A stretch of 64,000 nucleotides of DNA, from positions 1-64,000 of the forward strand of contig JACABB010000007.1 in NCBI GenBank assembly GCA_013376985.1. Direction: 5' to 3'. Below, one piece after another: positions 26,201 through 34,689 of the stretch (positions within the stretch are counted from its first letter, which is position 1; each line of letters begins with the position of its first letter). A model generated the notes under the pieces. That model had not been told where the DNA came from. It worked only from the letters and a program-made list of their open reading frames with translations, and made no database searches. This stretch comes from Bacteroidales bacterium. GTDB lineage: Bacteria; Bacteroidota; Bacteroidia; Bacteroidales; Tenuifilaceae. The position numbers were made by a program, and so were the translations under genes.

Positions 26201-27421
26201 TCATTCTTCATTTTTGATTAACAAAGAACTATCCCCATAGCTCAAAAATCTAAACCCGCTATCCATGGCGTATTTATACACTTTCTTCCAATCCTCCCCA
26301 ATAAAAGCCGCTACAAGCAACAGCAGTGTTGATTTTGGTTGATGGTAGTTGGTGATCAGAGCATCTGCCATTCTTACCTTGTAACCAGGCACAATTAGAA
26401 TTTGGGTTGATGCCGCTAAATAGTCTGTATTCTTGTTGCTCATTAAATTTTCCAAAGCATTTAATGCATCAACAATACCTACATTGTTTGGTAGTTCATA
26501 GGGCTCCCATTGTGAAACAGCTAGAGTCTCATTAAGTTTACCGGCAAAAGCCTTAACTCCAAGCCAATAAATGCTCTCAAGTGTTCTTAGCGAAGTGGTT
26601 CCAACAACAACTCGTTTCCCTTTATGATTCAGTAAGTTATGTATTGTGCTTTTCTTTACAACGAAATGCTCGGTATGCATCTCATGGTCACGGATATTCT
26701 CAGCCTTAACAGGTTTAAATGTACCTGCACCTACATGAAGTGTAACGTATTCAGTATCAATATTTTTAATCTTTAGCGATTCGAAAACCCAATCGGTAAA
26801 ATGCAAACCCGCTGTTGGCGCCGCGACTGAACCTTCTGGTTTGGCATATATAGTCTGATACCTATCCTTATCATCTGAATCAGCATCCCTATTTAAGTAT
26901 GGAGGAATTGGAATATTCCCACACAGTTCAACAATTCTAGCAAAGCTAAGCGATGTATCATTCCAAGATAATTCAACCTCAATACCTTCGGATAGGTTAC
27001 GTATTTTTCTTGCGCAAAGCGTTGATTTACTGTTAGGAATAGGCATCATAAGCTCATCTTCTTTCCACTTCTTGAGATTGCCCACGATGCACTTCCAAAC
27101 AACTTTAGTATTACTTGCAAACGAAAGGACGTAGTCGAAAGGGGCAATGGGCTCTAGCAGAAACACCTCAATCTGAGCACCTGTGCTGCGTCTGAAGAGC
27201 AAACGAGCTTGAACCACCTTTGTATTATTGAAAAGCACAAGGCTGTTTTCGGGGAGATGATCGGCTAAGTTTAAAAAAATATCCTCCTTTATCGATGAAT
27301 CTTTATAAAGCAACAACTTAGACTTATCACGCTCATCCAGAGGATGTTTAGCGATCCTATCATCTGGTAAAGGGTAGTCAAAATCTGATATATTGATGTT
27401 GCCAATTAGCTGATTTGCCAC
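26201..27421 (-). CDS. queA: S-adenosylmethionine:tRNA ribosyltransferase-isomerase
   Basis: A 406-residue QueA. Signature stretches are FDYPLPDDRIAKHP, LVLFNNTKVVQARL, TAGLHFT, THLHVGAGTF-like VTLHVGAGTFKPV and the C-terminal ITNYHQPKSTLL. The enzyme transfers and isomerises the ribosyl part of SAM onto 7-aminomethyl-7-deazaguanine in tRNA, the step that makes epoxyqueuosine. The start is GTG at 27421; no upstream or nearby ATG fits, and a -7 box about 30 nt upstream supports this start. Confidence 0.93.
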   Translation of the reverse strand: MANQLIGNINISDFDYPLPDDRIAKHPLDERDKSKLLLYKDSSIKEDIFLNLADHLPENSLVLFNNTKVVQARLLFRRSTGAQIEVFLLEPIAPFDYVLSFASNTKVVWKCIVGNLKKWKEDELMMPIPNSKSTLCARKIRNLSEGIEVELSWNDTSLSFARIVELCGNIPIPPYLNRDADSDDKDRYQTIYAKPEGSVAAPTAGLHFTDWVFESLKIKNIDTEYVTLHVGAGTFKPVKAENIRDHEMHTEHFVVKKSTIHNLLNHKGKRVVVGTTSLRTLESIYWLGVKAFAGKLNETLAVSQWEPYELPNNVGIVDALNALENLMSNKNTDYLAASTQILIVPGYKVRMADALITNYHQPKSTLLLLVAAFIGEDWKKVYKYAMDSGFRFLSYGDSSLLIKNEE

Positions 27422-27449
27422 GTGATTATTATTAAATCAATAAAACTCC

Positions 27450-27468
27450 GCAAAATTAGCTATTTTTG
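27450..27468. promoter_or_regulatory. Overlapping divergent promoters of queA and the Smr gene
   Basis: On the minus strand TAATTTTG (27458 to 27451) lies upstream of queA; on the plus strand TATTTTTG (27461-27468) lies upstream of the Smr gene. Both match TAnnTTTG and are only 2 nt apart, so polymerase bound for one gene should block the other. Confidence 0.65.
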
Positions 27469-27517
27469 CAATAATATTCTATTTGTTTATTTAATTGATA
27501 TTCAATATAATAATACT

Positions 27518-28597
27518 ATGAAGTGTGGGATAGGAGATAAGGTAAGATTCCTTAATGATGTGGGTGGAGGAACTGTAATTAAGATTATCAACAAAACGAC
27601 AGTAGCTGTCCTAACCGATGACGGTTTTGAAGTTCCATCGCTTGATAATGAACTAGTTATAATTGGTCAAGGTGACGAAAAGTTGCTATCGATCATACCC
27701 GATAAGGAGACTAGCGGAACAAAGACGGTTGGCAAAAAGCCTATAAGCGCGGCTAGCTCTGAGATTAAGAAACATTCTGAGCCAGTAATCGTTCGTAAAG
27801 AGGTTAACGATCCCCAAGGCAACACTGTTGGATTATATTTGGCTTTTGTACCAGAGGATTCATCGAAGTTGACTGGTAGTAACCAGATTCTACATATTAT
27901 TAATGATAGCGATTATAGGGTTTTCTATTCGCTATCAGTGTGGACTCAGCAGAATGTAACGCCACTTAAGAGTGGAATATTACTACCTGATTCAAAGGAA
28001 TTTATAAAAACCTATGCGAACAGTGAGTTGAATAACAATTTTATTATCAATGTACAGGCTGTTTTCTTTAAGAACACCCAGTACGTGATTCAGCAACCTG
28101 AGTACATGGATATTAGCATCAACCCGCTAAAACTGTGTAAGGATAGTTCGTTCACCGAGAACGACTTCTTCGATGAGAAGGCGTACATCATCTCAATTGC
28201 CGATTCTCGTAAGGAGGAACTTTTGAAGTCGGTTACTGATGAAGCTATTAAAGAGTCTATTAGCCAAAAGGATACCGTGGTTAAACCAAAACCTCCTAAA
28301 GAGATAAAATCTGATATCGAGGAGGTTGATTTGCATATCCACGAGCTGATCGAAAACTATCAGAGCCTTTCGGCCTCGGAGATAATACAAACCCAACTAG
28401 CGCGCTTTGAGACCGCGTTAGAGGGCGGAATTCGAAGCAGCAGCACCAAAAAGATGGTTTTTATTCATGGCCTTGGTAATGGCAAGTTAAAGCTCGAAAT
28501 TCGCAAGATCCTAGAAACAAAGTATACAAAGTTTAAGTATCAGGATGCATCGTTCAAAGAGTACGGATTTGGTGCAACAATGGTATATATTCATTAG
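27518..28597 (+). CDS. DUF2027/Smr-domain protein
   Basis: A 359-residue protein. The N terminus (about 1-70) is a DUF2027-type beta-rich domain, KCGIGDKVRFLNDVGGGTV; the centre (about 100-240) looks like a second beta domain with GLYLAFVPED; and the C terminus (about 275-359) is an Smr domain with EVDLHIHEL and VFIHGLGNGKLK. Smr domains are nucleic-acid endonuclease folds related to the MutS2 tail. This combination is common in Bacteroidota and its function is unknown. The start at 27518 is chosen because the promoter lies at 27461; the longer frame would start upstream of it. Confidence 0.85.
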   Translation: MKCGIGDKVRFLNDVGGGTVIKIINKTTVAVLTDDGFEVPSLDNELVIIGQGDEKLLSIIPDKETSGTKTVGKKPISAASSEIKKHSEPVIVRKEVNDPQGNTVGLYLAFVPEDSSKLTGSNQILHIINDSDYRVFYSLSVWTQQNVTPLKSGILLPDSKEFIKTYANSELNNNFIINVQAVFFKNTQYVIQQPEYMDISINPLKLCKDSSFTENDFFDEKAYIISIADSRKEELLKSVTDEAIKESISQKDTVVKPKPPKEIKSDIEEVDLHIHELIENYQSLSASEIIQTQLARFETALEGGIRSSSTKKMVFIHGLGNGKLKLEIRKILETKYTKFKYQDASFKEYGFGATMVYIH

Positions 28598-28615
28598 TCC
28601 TGTCCACGTTATTTG

Positions 28616-29021
28616 AAATAAACAGTAAACCGCTCTATCGCTCCTTGAAATATAGGGGAGGAAAGTCCGGGCAACTCAGGGCACCATTCTTCCTAACAGG
28701 AAGATATTCGTGAGGGTATAGTAGCGTAACAGAAAATAACCGTCCCAATTTATTGGGATAAGGGTGAAAAGGTGGGGTAAGAGCCCACCGGGTTCTGTAG
28801 CAATACGGAATGCCGTACGCCTAATGGGTTGTAAGACCATGTATATTACGATTCTTTCTGCTTTGCAGAAGGAGCAGAGCTGCTCGCATTGTTTTAGGGT
28901 AACCTAAAGTCGTAAGGGGTAGGTCGCTCGAGGTTATAGGTGACTATAATCCTAGATAAATGATAGAGGCCTTAATTTATTTATCGCACAGAACCCGGCT
29001 TACAGGTTTACTGTTTTATTT
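28616..29021 (+). ncRNA. rnpB: RNase P RNA (bacterial type A-like)
   Basis: Contains the universal core GGAGGAAAGTCCGGGC near 28657 (P4 and CR-I), the segment ACAGAAAATAACCG near 28729, GGTAAGAGCCCACCG in the middle, and the 3' element ACAGAACCCGGCTTAC at 28988. The ends pair: AACAGTAAACC at 28621 with GGTTTACTGTT at 29005-29015, making helix P1. A T-rich tract follows. It is the catalytic part of RNase P, which cuts the 5' leader of pre-tRNAs. It starts 18 nt after the Smr stop codon. Confidence 0.95.
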
Positions 29022-30161
29022 CTTCTTTTTTCTACCCCAGCATTCTACTTTAATTATGTTAAATAAGATTTTGACTAAAAACTAGTCAATTCTACATTAA
29101 TAAACACCTATTTTCATACAAAATTACATATGTAAACCATTGAAATATGACACTATTACAGAAATATGTTTACATATGTATAATAAATACTTATCATATA
29201 ATTGATATATCAGCATAGTCGAATTGAATATTTTATCATACTATATACCAGCTTTTTATGATGATTAATTGATTTTATTATTCAATGTTTTAAGGGCTTC
29301 TTATCAATTTTAACGTGCAAAATGCTGTTTTTAATAACTTATTTAATAGATAACCAGCAATATATGCAATTCATTATAATAACTTGTTTAAAGTATATGC
29401 ATACTACATACTTCAAAAGTGAATAACTGGCTTATATTTGACCTATAAAGCATGTTATTCGAAGCTATTAATGCATAGGTAATGATATTTGACCCTATCA
29501 AATCTAAGTAAAGGTGATTTAATACTTAAGCACCATTTCATAGGCTATTAGCAGATAAATTCAATAGAAGGATGTGAACTAATATGCTGAAAAATACATT
29601 TTGTTTACATATAACACACTGTTTTAATGGTGATTATCGTTAATTCACGTTTATTATCTCTTCTAAACGCTAATACGCGTAATCTCATTAAACATCTGTT
29701 CTTTATTCACTTACGATTTATAAACTAATTAGCCATTCTTCAATGGCCAGACATAGTTTTATTCAAACAGAGAGCATTCAAAAGCATTTCAAGAGTAGAA
29801 TCCGCGTATTCTTCCCCCCAATCTTACAGAAAATCAAAATTTCGCTAAGAGCAATCGTTAGTTTAAGGCATAATAATTTTCTTTTAGCTGACCTAAAGCG
29901 CTTTGCACGATAAACAATCGAAAAACGGTTTTACTTCCTTATTATATCTGAAAATATTATATATATACCTAAATATTAACGCAATATACAACTTAGGGAC
30001 TATCACAATTCATAGGTGCATTTAGTTTGAAGTGAGCCCAGAATAAAATGGTTACATAAGACGCAATAATTACACATGTAATCACAACTAGTTTACGCAT
30101 GGAACATGAAATGATTACATATGTATTGATAATTTTATTACATTTGTAAAAAAATACATTT
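29022..30161. other. 1.1-kb AT-rich non-coding region with repeated operator-like palindromes
   Basis: No credible reading frame is present on either strand. Palindromes close to TTACATATGTAA occur at 29124-29135 (perfect), 29170-29181, 30070-30081, 30115-30126 and 30138-30149; half sites lie near 29604 and 30057. They cluster at the two ends, and the paired sites at each end are 45-46 bp apart. I see no DnaA boxes, no tRNA and no transposase. One isolated -7-like TATATTTG lies at 29433-29440. The region may regulate the XRE gene and perhaps host a small RNA. Confidence 0.7.
30138..30149 (+). promoter_or_regulatory. Operator overlapping the XRE gene promoter
   Basis: The palindrome TTACATTTGTAA contains TACATTTG (30139-30146), which is itself a TAnnTTTG -7 box placed 16 nt before the ATG at 30162. 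A protein bound to the palindrome would cover the promoter, which suggests autorepression. Confidence 0.65.
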
Positions 30162-30572
30162 ATGGAGGCACGTATTCAGAAGTTAATAAGCTATGAAAAC
30201 CTTACGCCTACTAAGTTTGCTGATATTATAGGGGTGCAACGTAGTGCTATTTCCCATATACTGTCTGGTAGAAATAAGCCGAGTTTCGATTTGATTCAGA
30301 AAATTCTAAACAAATTTCCTAGGCTTAGCTCTGAATGGTTGCTTATGGGAAGAGGCGAAATGTATAAAACTATGGTACAACAGCGTTTATTCGATGTTGA
30401 TCAAAAACCTAATGATATTAAAACTGAGGTTAAACCCCCTGTAATTCAAGAAAATGCACCTATTATTTCGATTCCTAAAGAGGCTGAGAGTCGCGTAAAC
30501 GACAGCAGCATTGAGCGTATCATAATATTTTACAGCGATAAAAGCTTTAAAGAGTACACCCCCGGCGAGTAA
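30162..30572 (+). CDS. Small XRE-family helix-turn-helix regulator
   Basis: A 136-residue protein. Residues about 3-65 form a Cro/C1-type helix-turn-helix (LTPTKFADIIGVQRSAISHI then LSGRNKPSFDLI), with SEWLLMGRGEMY after it. The C terminus, ERIIIFYSDKSFKEYTPGE, is a tail found in many Bacteroidota regulators of this size. Upstream DNA holds five TTACATATGTAA-like palindromes, one over its own -7 box, so it probably binds these and represses itself. It stands 52 nt upstream of pyrD but pyrD has its own promoter. Its wider targets are unknown. Confidence 0.8.
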   Translation: MEARIQKLISYENLTPTKFADIIGVQRSAISHILSGRNKPSFDLIQKILNKFPRLSSEWLLMGRGEMYKTMVQQRLFDVDQKPNDIKTEVKPPVIQENAPIISIPKEAESRVNDSSIERIIIFYSDKSFKEYTPGE

Positions 30573-30579
30573 TTTTTTG

Positions 30580-30611
30580 TTTGGTAAATTTTTGAGATTA
30601 TAGTAGTTTTG
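30580..30611 (+). promoter_or_regulatory. Promoter of pyrD
   Basis: TTTG at 30580-30583 and TAGTTTTG at 30604-30611, 20 nt apart, a near-ideal Bacteroidota promoter. The TTG that would start the longest frame (30609) lies inside it, so translation starts at the ATG at 30624 with a very short leader. Confidence 0.75.
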
Positions 30612-30623
30612 CAAAAATTCTTT

Positions 30624-31667
30624 ATGTACGAGAAACTACTTCGACCAATCCTTTTTTTACTCTCCCCCGAAAAAATTCATTCACTTGTAGTTGTTTTCAT
30701 TAAAGTCGGATTTCGGATTCCTGGAATCAAATGGATTATTCGCAGAGTAACCAAAGTTGAACATCCATTGCTTCATAGAACTGTTCTTGGATTTGAATTC
30801 AAAAACCCTGTAGGTTTTGCGGCTGGATTCGATAAGAACGCCGAAGTTTACCAAGATTTCGAAGCATTTGGCTTTTCTTTTATAGAAATAGGTACCGTTA
30901 CACCTAAACCACAACCTGGTAATCCAAAACCACGATCATTTCGACTTAAAGCCGATAAAGCTCTTATAAATAGGATGGGCTTTAACAATAAAGGGGTAGT
31001 ATACGCAAAGGAGAGACTTCAAAACCGGCAGGGTAGTATTATAGTTGGTGGCAATATTGGGAAAAACACAGCAACACCTAACGAGCAAGCCATTGACGAC
31101 TATGTGTTCTGTTTTAAGGAGTTATACGACCATGTCGATTATCTTGTTGTCAATATTAGTTGTCCTAATGTTGCAAACCTTCGTCATCTGCAGGATGGTG
31201 AGCATCTGGGACAAATTCTCGATGTGTTGATGACTGAGCGTAAGCTGAGAAGCAAATACAAACCAATACTACTTAAGGTTTCACCTGATCTTACAGTAGA
31301 ACAGCTTGATGAGACAATTACAACTGCCGTAGCTTCTGGTATTGATGGGTTTATTGCGACCAACACAACTACTTCACGCGATAACCTATCAACAAGTAAA
31401 GCAAAGGTAGCTGCAATAGGCAATGGCGGCCTAAGTGGAGCTCCAATTACCAAGCGTTCAACCGAGGTTATACGTTACATCTCACAAAAAACGTCTGGCA
31501 AAATACCTATTATTGGTGTAGGAGGCATAATGACTGCTGACGATGCTATTGAAAAATTGAATGCAGGCGCATCTCTAATTCAGTTATATACTGGGTTTAT
31601 CTATTCAGGACCAATGTTCGTGAAGAGGATAAATAAAGCATTATTAAAAAAACAAAATAATATATAA
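30624..31667 (+). CDS. pyrD: Dihydroorotate dehydrogenase (quinone), class 2
   Basis: A 347-residue class 2 enzyme. An N-terminal helix (YEKLLRPILFLLSPEKIHSL) for membrane association is followed by the barrel with NPVGFAAGFDKN, GFGFIEIGTVTP-like FSFIEIGTVTPKPQ, NRMGFNNKG, VVNISCPN with the active-site serine region, and IGVGGI. It oxidises dihydroorotate to orotate for pyrimidine synthesis, passing electrons to quinone. It lies 11 nt upstream of the selenium-related yedF gene, so the selenium genes probably share its promoter, an unexpected pairing. Confidence 0.93.
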   Translation: MYEKLLRPILFLLSPEKIHSLVVVFIKVGFRIPGIKWIIRRVTKVEHPLLHRTVLGFEFKNPVGFAAGFDKNAEVYQDFEAFGFSFIEIGTVTPKPQPGNPKPRSFRLKADKALINRMGFNNKGVVYAKERLQNRQGSIIVGGNIGKNTATPNEQAIDDYVFCFKELYDHVDYLVVNISCPNVANLRHLQDGEHLGQILDVLMTERKLRSKYKPILLKVSPDLTVEQLDETITTAVASGIDGFIATNTTTSRDNLSTSKAKVAAIGNGGLSGAPITKRSTEVIRYISQKTSGKIPIIGVGGIMTADDAIEKLNAGASLIQLYTGFIYSGPMFVKRINKALLKKQNNI

Positions 31668-31678
31668 ATCAAATAGTT

Positions 31679-32284
31679 ATGAGAGTTATTGATTGTAAGG
31701 GACTTATCTGTCCGATGCCACTTATCGAGACCAAAAAAGTTATTCGTGAGAGTAAGATTGGAGATGAGCTGTTGGTGGAGGTTGATAATGAGACATCCTT
31801 TAACAACCTATCTCACTTTCTGAATGATAATGGATTGACGTTTGAACACTCCAAGGAAGGAATTATATATCGGATTAAATTCATTGTTAAAGAGTTACAG
31901 ATAAAACCTCAAGAGAATAAAGTTGACTCTAAGCCACTTGCAAATCACGGTAACTATATAATTGTTTTTAGCTCCAATTCCATGGGCTCAGGCGATGATG
32001 ATCTCGGAAAACTACTTATGAAAGGCTATATAAACACTATAGATCAACTCGAAACGTTGCCTCAGGAGATAATTTGCTACAATAGTGGTGTAACTCTTGC
32101 AACAAAGGGTTCTGACTCGGGTAAATCGTTAAAAAGGATTGAAGGGCTAGGAGTAAAGATTTCGGTCTGTGGAACCTGTGTCGATTTCTTTGGCCTAAAG
32201 GATAACCTCGAGGTTGGAACCATTACAAATATGCTTTATATCGCTGGCAAACTTGCTGGAGATAGCAGAATTGTAAAGCCATAA
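31679..32284 (+). CDS. yedF: YedF-like selenium-metabolism sulfurtransferase-like protein
   Basis: A 201-residue protein made of an N-terminal TusA/SirA-like domain (about 1-75; [16 protein letters not shown] with the conserved CPxP, cysteine 11) and a C-terminal DsrE-like domain (about 95-201) that holds [25 protein letters not shown] and CGTCVDFFG. This two-domain form is the 'sulfurtransferase-like selenium metabolism protein YedF' group that travels with SelD. It may carry selenium or sulfur as a persulfide-type relay between the desulfurase-like enzyme next door and SelD or the client hydroxylases. Confidence 0.85.
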   Translation: MRVIDCKGLICPMPLIETKKVIRESKIGDELLVEVDNETSFNNLSHFLNDNGLTFEHSKEGIIYRIKFIVKELQIKPQENKVDSKPLANHGNYIIVFSSNSMGSGDDDLGKLLMKGYINTIDQLETLPQEIICYNSGVTLATKGSDSGKSLKRIEGLGVKISVCGTCVDFFGLKDNLEVGTITNMLYIAGKLAGDSRIVKP

Positions 32285-32300
32285 TAGTCATACATATACA

Positions 32301-33431
32301 ATGAACCTTTACTTTGATAACGCTAGCACTAGTTTTCCTAAACCTCCTGAGGTTGGTGAACTAATTACTAAATATTTGAGTGAAGGAGGAACCTATGGAA
32401 GGGCTGCCTACCAGCGTGTTTTTAATGCCTCACGATTGGTTGAAGAGACGCGTGAACTAGTTGCATCGGTTATTGGTACATCGTTGATTTCGAACGTGTT
32501 ATTTACCTACAACTCAACATACGCTTTAAATACTGTAATCCAAGGTTTTACTTACAAACACAGGAAGATTCTAATCTCGCCATTGGAGCATAATGCAGTT
32601 GGTAGACCTGTTGAGCATTTAAAGCAGGAATTTGGTATCGACTATGACATATTACCCCATTTTTCTGACGGTCTAGTAGATACTGAAAAACTTAAGTCGA
32701 TTGATTTTTCGCAAGTTGATTTGGTTATAATAAACCATGTAAGCAATGTAAATGGGCTTATCCAGCCCATAAAAGAGATTAAACAGGCTATCGGAATTGT
32801 ACCGTTGCTTGTAGATGCTAGCCAATCACTAGGCAAACTGCCTGTAATGGTTGATGAATGGGGAATTGACATGCTTGCCTTTACTGGTCATAAGGGTTTA
32901 CTAGGTCCAACGGGCATTGGCGGCTTTTTTATCAGAAAGCCTGAGCTAGTAAAGCCTTTAGTTTATGGTGGAACTGGTTCAAATTCGGATAAACTTGAAA
33001 TGCCTAAATTTTATCCAGATCGTTTTGAAGCAGGAACCATGAATATTCTGGGCATATACGGTCTTTACGGGGCGTTAGAAAACCAACCTAATGTAATCTA
33101 TACAATTGCTGTTTTTAGGGAAATTATAGATCGCCTTAAAACAAATAGTTCGATCAAACTGCTAATTGCTAACAATATAGAGAATCAATCCGATGTTTTT
33201 TCGATTGTTCCGCTCAAAACATCAGTCTCGAATTTTACAAAACTACTCTATGATATCCATAAAATTGAAGTTAGAGGAGGGTTGCACTGTTCACCGATTG
33301 CGTATCAGACATTGGGCGAGTATCCTCAAGGTGCTGTAAGGGTATCACTTTCGAATTACCATACCGATAGCGAGTTAAAACACCTATATAGTTGTATTTC
33401 AGATATAATTGATAAGACCTGCAATGGATGA
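32301..33431 (+). CDS. Class V PLP enzyme, cysteine desulfurase/selenocysteine lyase-like
   Basis: A 376-residue fold-type I enzyme. The N terminus [15 protein letters not shown] is typical of SufS/CsdA-like proteins, [15 protein letters not shown] carries the PLP lysine, and [15 protein letters not shown] contains the probable catalytic cysteine. It would release sulfur or selenium from cysteine or selenocysteine. In the operon with YedF, DUF3343 and SelD, supply of selenium to SelD is the natural role. It overlaps the next gene by 8 nt, which points to translational coupling. A pure sulfur-trafficking role is the alternative. Confidence 0.85.
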   Translation: MNLYFDNASTSFPKPPEVGELITKYLSEGGTYGRAAYQRVFNASRLVEETRELVASVIGTSLISNVLFTYNSTYALNTVIQGFTYKHRKILISPLEHNAVGRPVEHLKQEFGIDYDILPHFSDGLVDTEKLKSIDFSQVDLVIINHVSNVNGLIQPIKEIKQAIGIVPLLVDASQSLGKLPVMVDEWGIDMLAFTGHKGLLGPTGIGGFFIRKPELVKPLVYGGTGSNSDKLEMPKFYPDRFEAGTMNILGIYGLYGALENQPNVIYTIAVFREIIDRLKTNSSIKLLIANNIENQSDVFSIVPLKTSVSNFTKLLYDIHKIEVRGGLHCSPIAYQTLGEYPQGAVRVSLSNYHTDSELKHLYSCISDIIDKTCNG

Positions 33432-33642
33432 TCGATGCCTAATACTGTTCCAAAACGTTCATATTGTGATTAAATCTGAACAGCTAATTAGAAGTAAAGG
33501 GTTTGAATATCAGATTATTCCTGTACCATCAAACATTAGCTCTGAGTGTGGAATGTGCATTGAGATTAGCACAATCAATTCAAGTGAGGTATGCTTACTG
33601 CTTGATTTAAAACAAATTAACTATCATCTTTACACAAAATAG
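33424..33642 (+). CDS. DUF3343-family small protein
   Basis: A 72-residue protein from the ATG at 33424, which overlaps the end of the desulfurase-like gene; a longer frame from 33409 is less likely. The pattern [36 protein letters not shown] resembles the DUF3343 family, members of which often sit beside SelD and class V desulfurase-like genes. The two close cysteines (ECGMC) could bind selenium or sulfur, or a metal. The function is not known. Confidence 0.75.
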   Translation: MDDRCLILFQNVHIVIKSEQLIRSKGFEYQIIPVPSNISSECGMCIEISTINSSEVCLLLDLKQINYHLYTK

Positions 33643-33645
33643 TAT

Positions 33646-34680
33646 ATGTCATTCGATCTGCTTACTACTGTTGAAAACGGAGGATGTTCCGCAAAAATAC
33701 CAGCTGCAATCCTTGAGAAAACCTTGCTAAACCTAGTAAGAGTAAAGGATCCAAATATTTTGGTTGATATTGATACGCACGATGATGCTGGAGTATATCG
33801 GATTAATGATGACTTAGCCCTAATATTCACCACCGATTTTTTTCCACCTATATGCTCAGATCCCTACGAATTTGGTGAGATTGCTGCTGCCAACTCCTTA
33901 AGTGATGTTTATGCTATGGGTGGCGAACCGTTCTTGGCATTAAATATTGCCATGTTTCCTGCTGCAATTATCCCAATGGAAGCCTATGTTCAGATTCTTG
34001 AGGGGGCTGCAAGTGTTTCGGCCAAAGCAAACACCATTGTAATTGGTGGCCATACCATTGATGATAACCCACCAAAATTCGGATTGGCAGTTATCGGGAG
34101 AGTTCATCCTACAAAGGTGATTACTAATTCAGGGCTTAGACCGGGTGATAGACTTATCCTCACAAAACCCTTAGGAATAGGCATAATCATTGCTGGAAAG
34201 AAGTTAAATATGGTCAGCCAAAATGCTTATAATGAGGCTTTAATGTGGATGAAAACCCTAAATAAAGAGGGTGCTACCATAATGCAAGAAAATTATGTTA
34301 CCGGAGCAACCGATATTACTGGGTTTGGACTCCTTGGTCATGCTTTAAAAATGGCCAGGGCTAGCAAGGTTGATATTCGAATAAATACAAACGATGTTCC
34401 AATAATTCAAGAATCTTACCAACTAGTTGATAATGGATGCATTCCTTGTGCTGCATTTAAGAACCTTGAGTATATTGAGAGTTCTGTAAACTTTGGTAAG
34501 TGTGACTATAATCTAAAGATGATGCTCACCGATGCCCAAACATCTGGTGGATTATTAATGGGAGTTCAACCTGACAAGGTTGATAGTGTGCTTAATTCTT
34601 TGATTAAAAGTGGTTTTTCATACTCAAAGGTGATTGGTGAAGTAATTGGGGCGGGAGAGGGCAACATAGTCTTAAATTGA
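33646..34680 (+). CDS. selD: Selenide, water dikinase (selenophosphate synthetase)
   Basis: A 344-residue SelD. NGGCSAKIP near the N terminus supplies the catalytic cysteine (C14) and lysine (K17); the second cysteine of the common motif is alanine here, which is tolerated in the family. DDAGVYRIND, TTDFFPPICSDPYEFG and the later IGGHTIDD, GATDITGFGLLGH and DAQTSGGLL motifs bind ATP and metal. The enzyme makes selenophosphate from selenide and ATP. No selenocysteine codon is present. No selA, selB or tRNA-Sec lies in this window, which suggests a labile-selenium role for the molybdenum hydroxylases. Confidence 0.94.
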   Translation: MSFDLLTTVENGGCSAKIPAAILEKTLLNLVRVKDPNILVDIDTHDDAGVYRINDDLALIFTTDFFPPICSDPYEFGEIAAANSLSDVYAMGGEPFLALNIAMFPAAIIPMEAYVQILEGAASVSAKANTIVIGGHTIDDNPPKFGLAVIGRVHPTKVITNSGLRPGDRLILTKPLGIGIIIAGKKLNMVSQNAYNEALMWMKTLNKEGATIMQENYVTGATDITGFGLLGHALKMARASKVDIRINTNDVPIIQESYQLVDNGCIPCAAFKNLEYIESSVNFGKCDYNLKMMLTDAQTSGGLLMGVQPDKVDSVLNSLIKSGFSYSKVIGEVIGAGEGNIVLN

Positions 34681-34689
34681 AGCTTTTCG

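Noticed and set aside
29022-30161. Replication origin
   Set aside because: The region is AT-rich and non-coding, but I found no DnaA boxes and no dnaA or dnaN nearby.
32301-33431. Housekeeping IscS/SufS
   Set aside because: No iron-sulfur assembly genes adjoin; the YedF, DUF3343 and SelD neighbours favour a selenium role, though this is context-based.
33646-34680. Selenocysteine-containing SelD
   Set aside because: The active-site position is a normal cysteine codon and no in-frame TGA is present.
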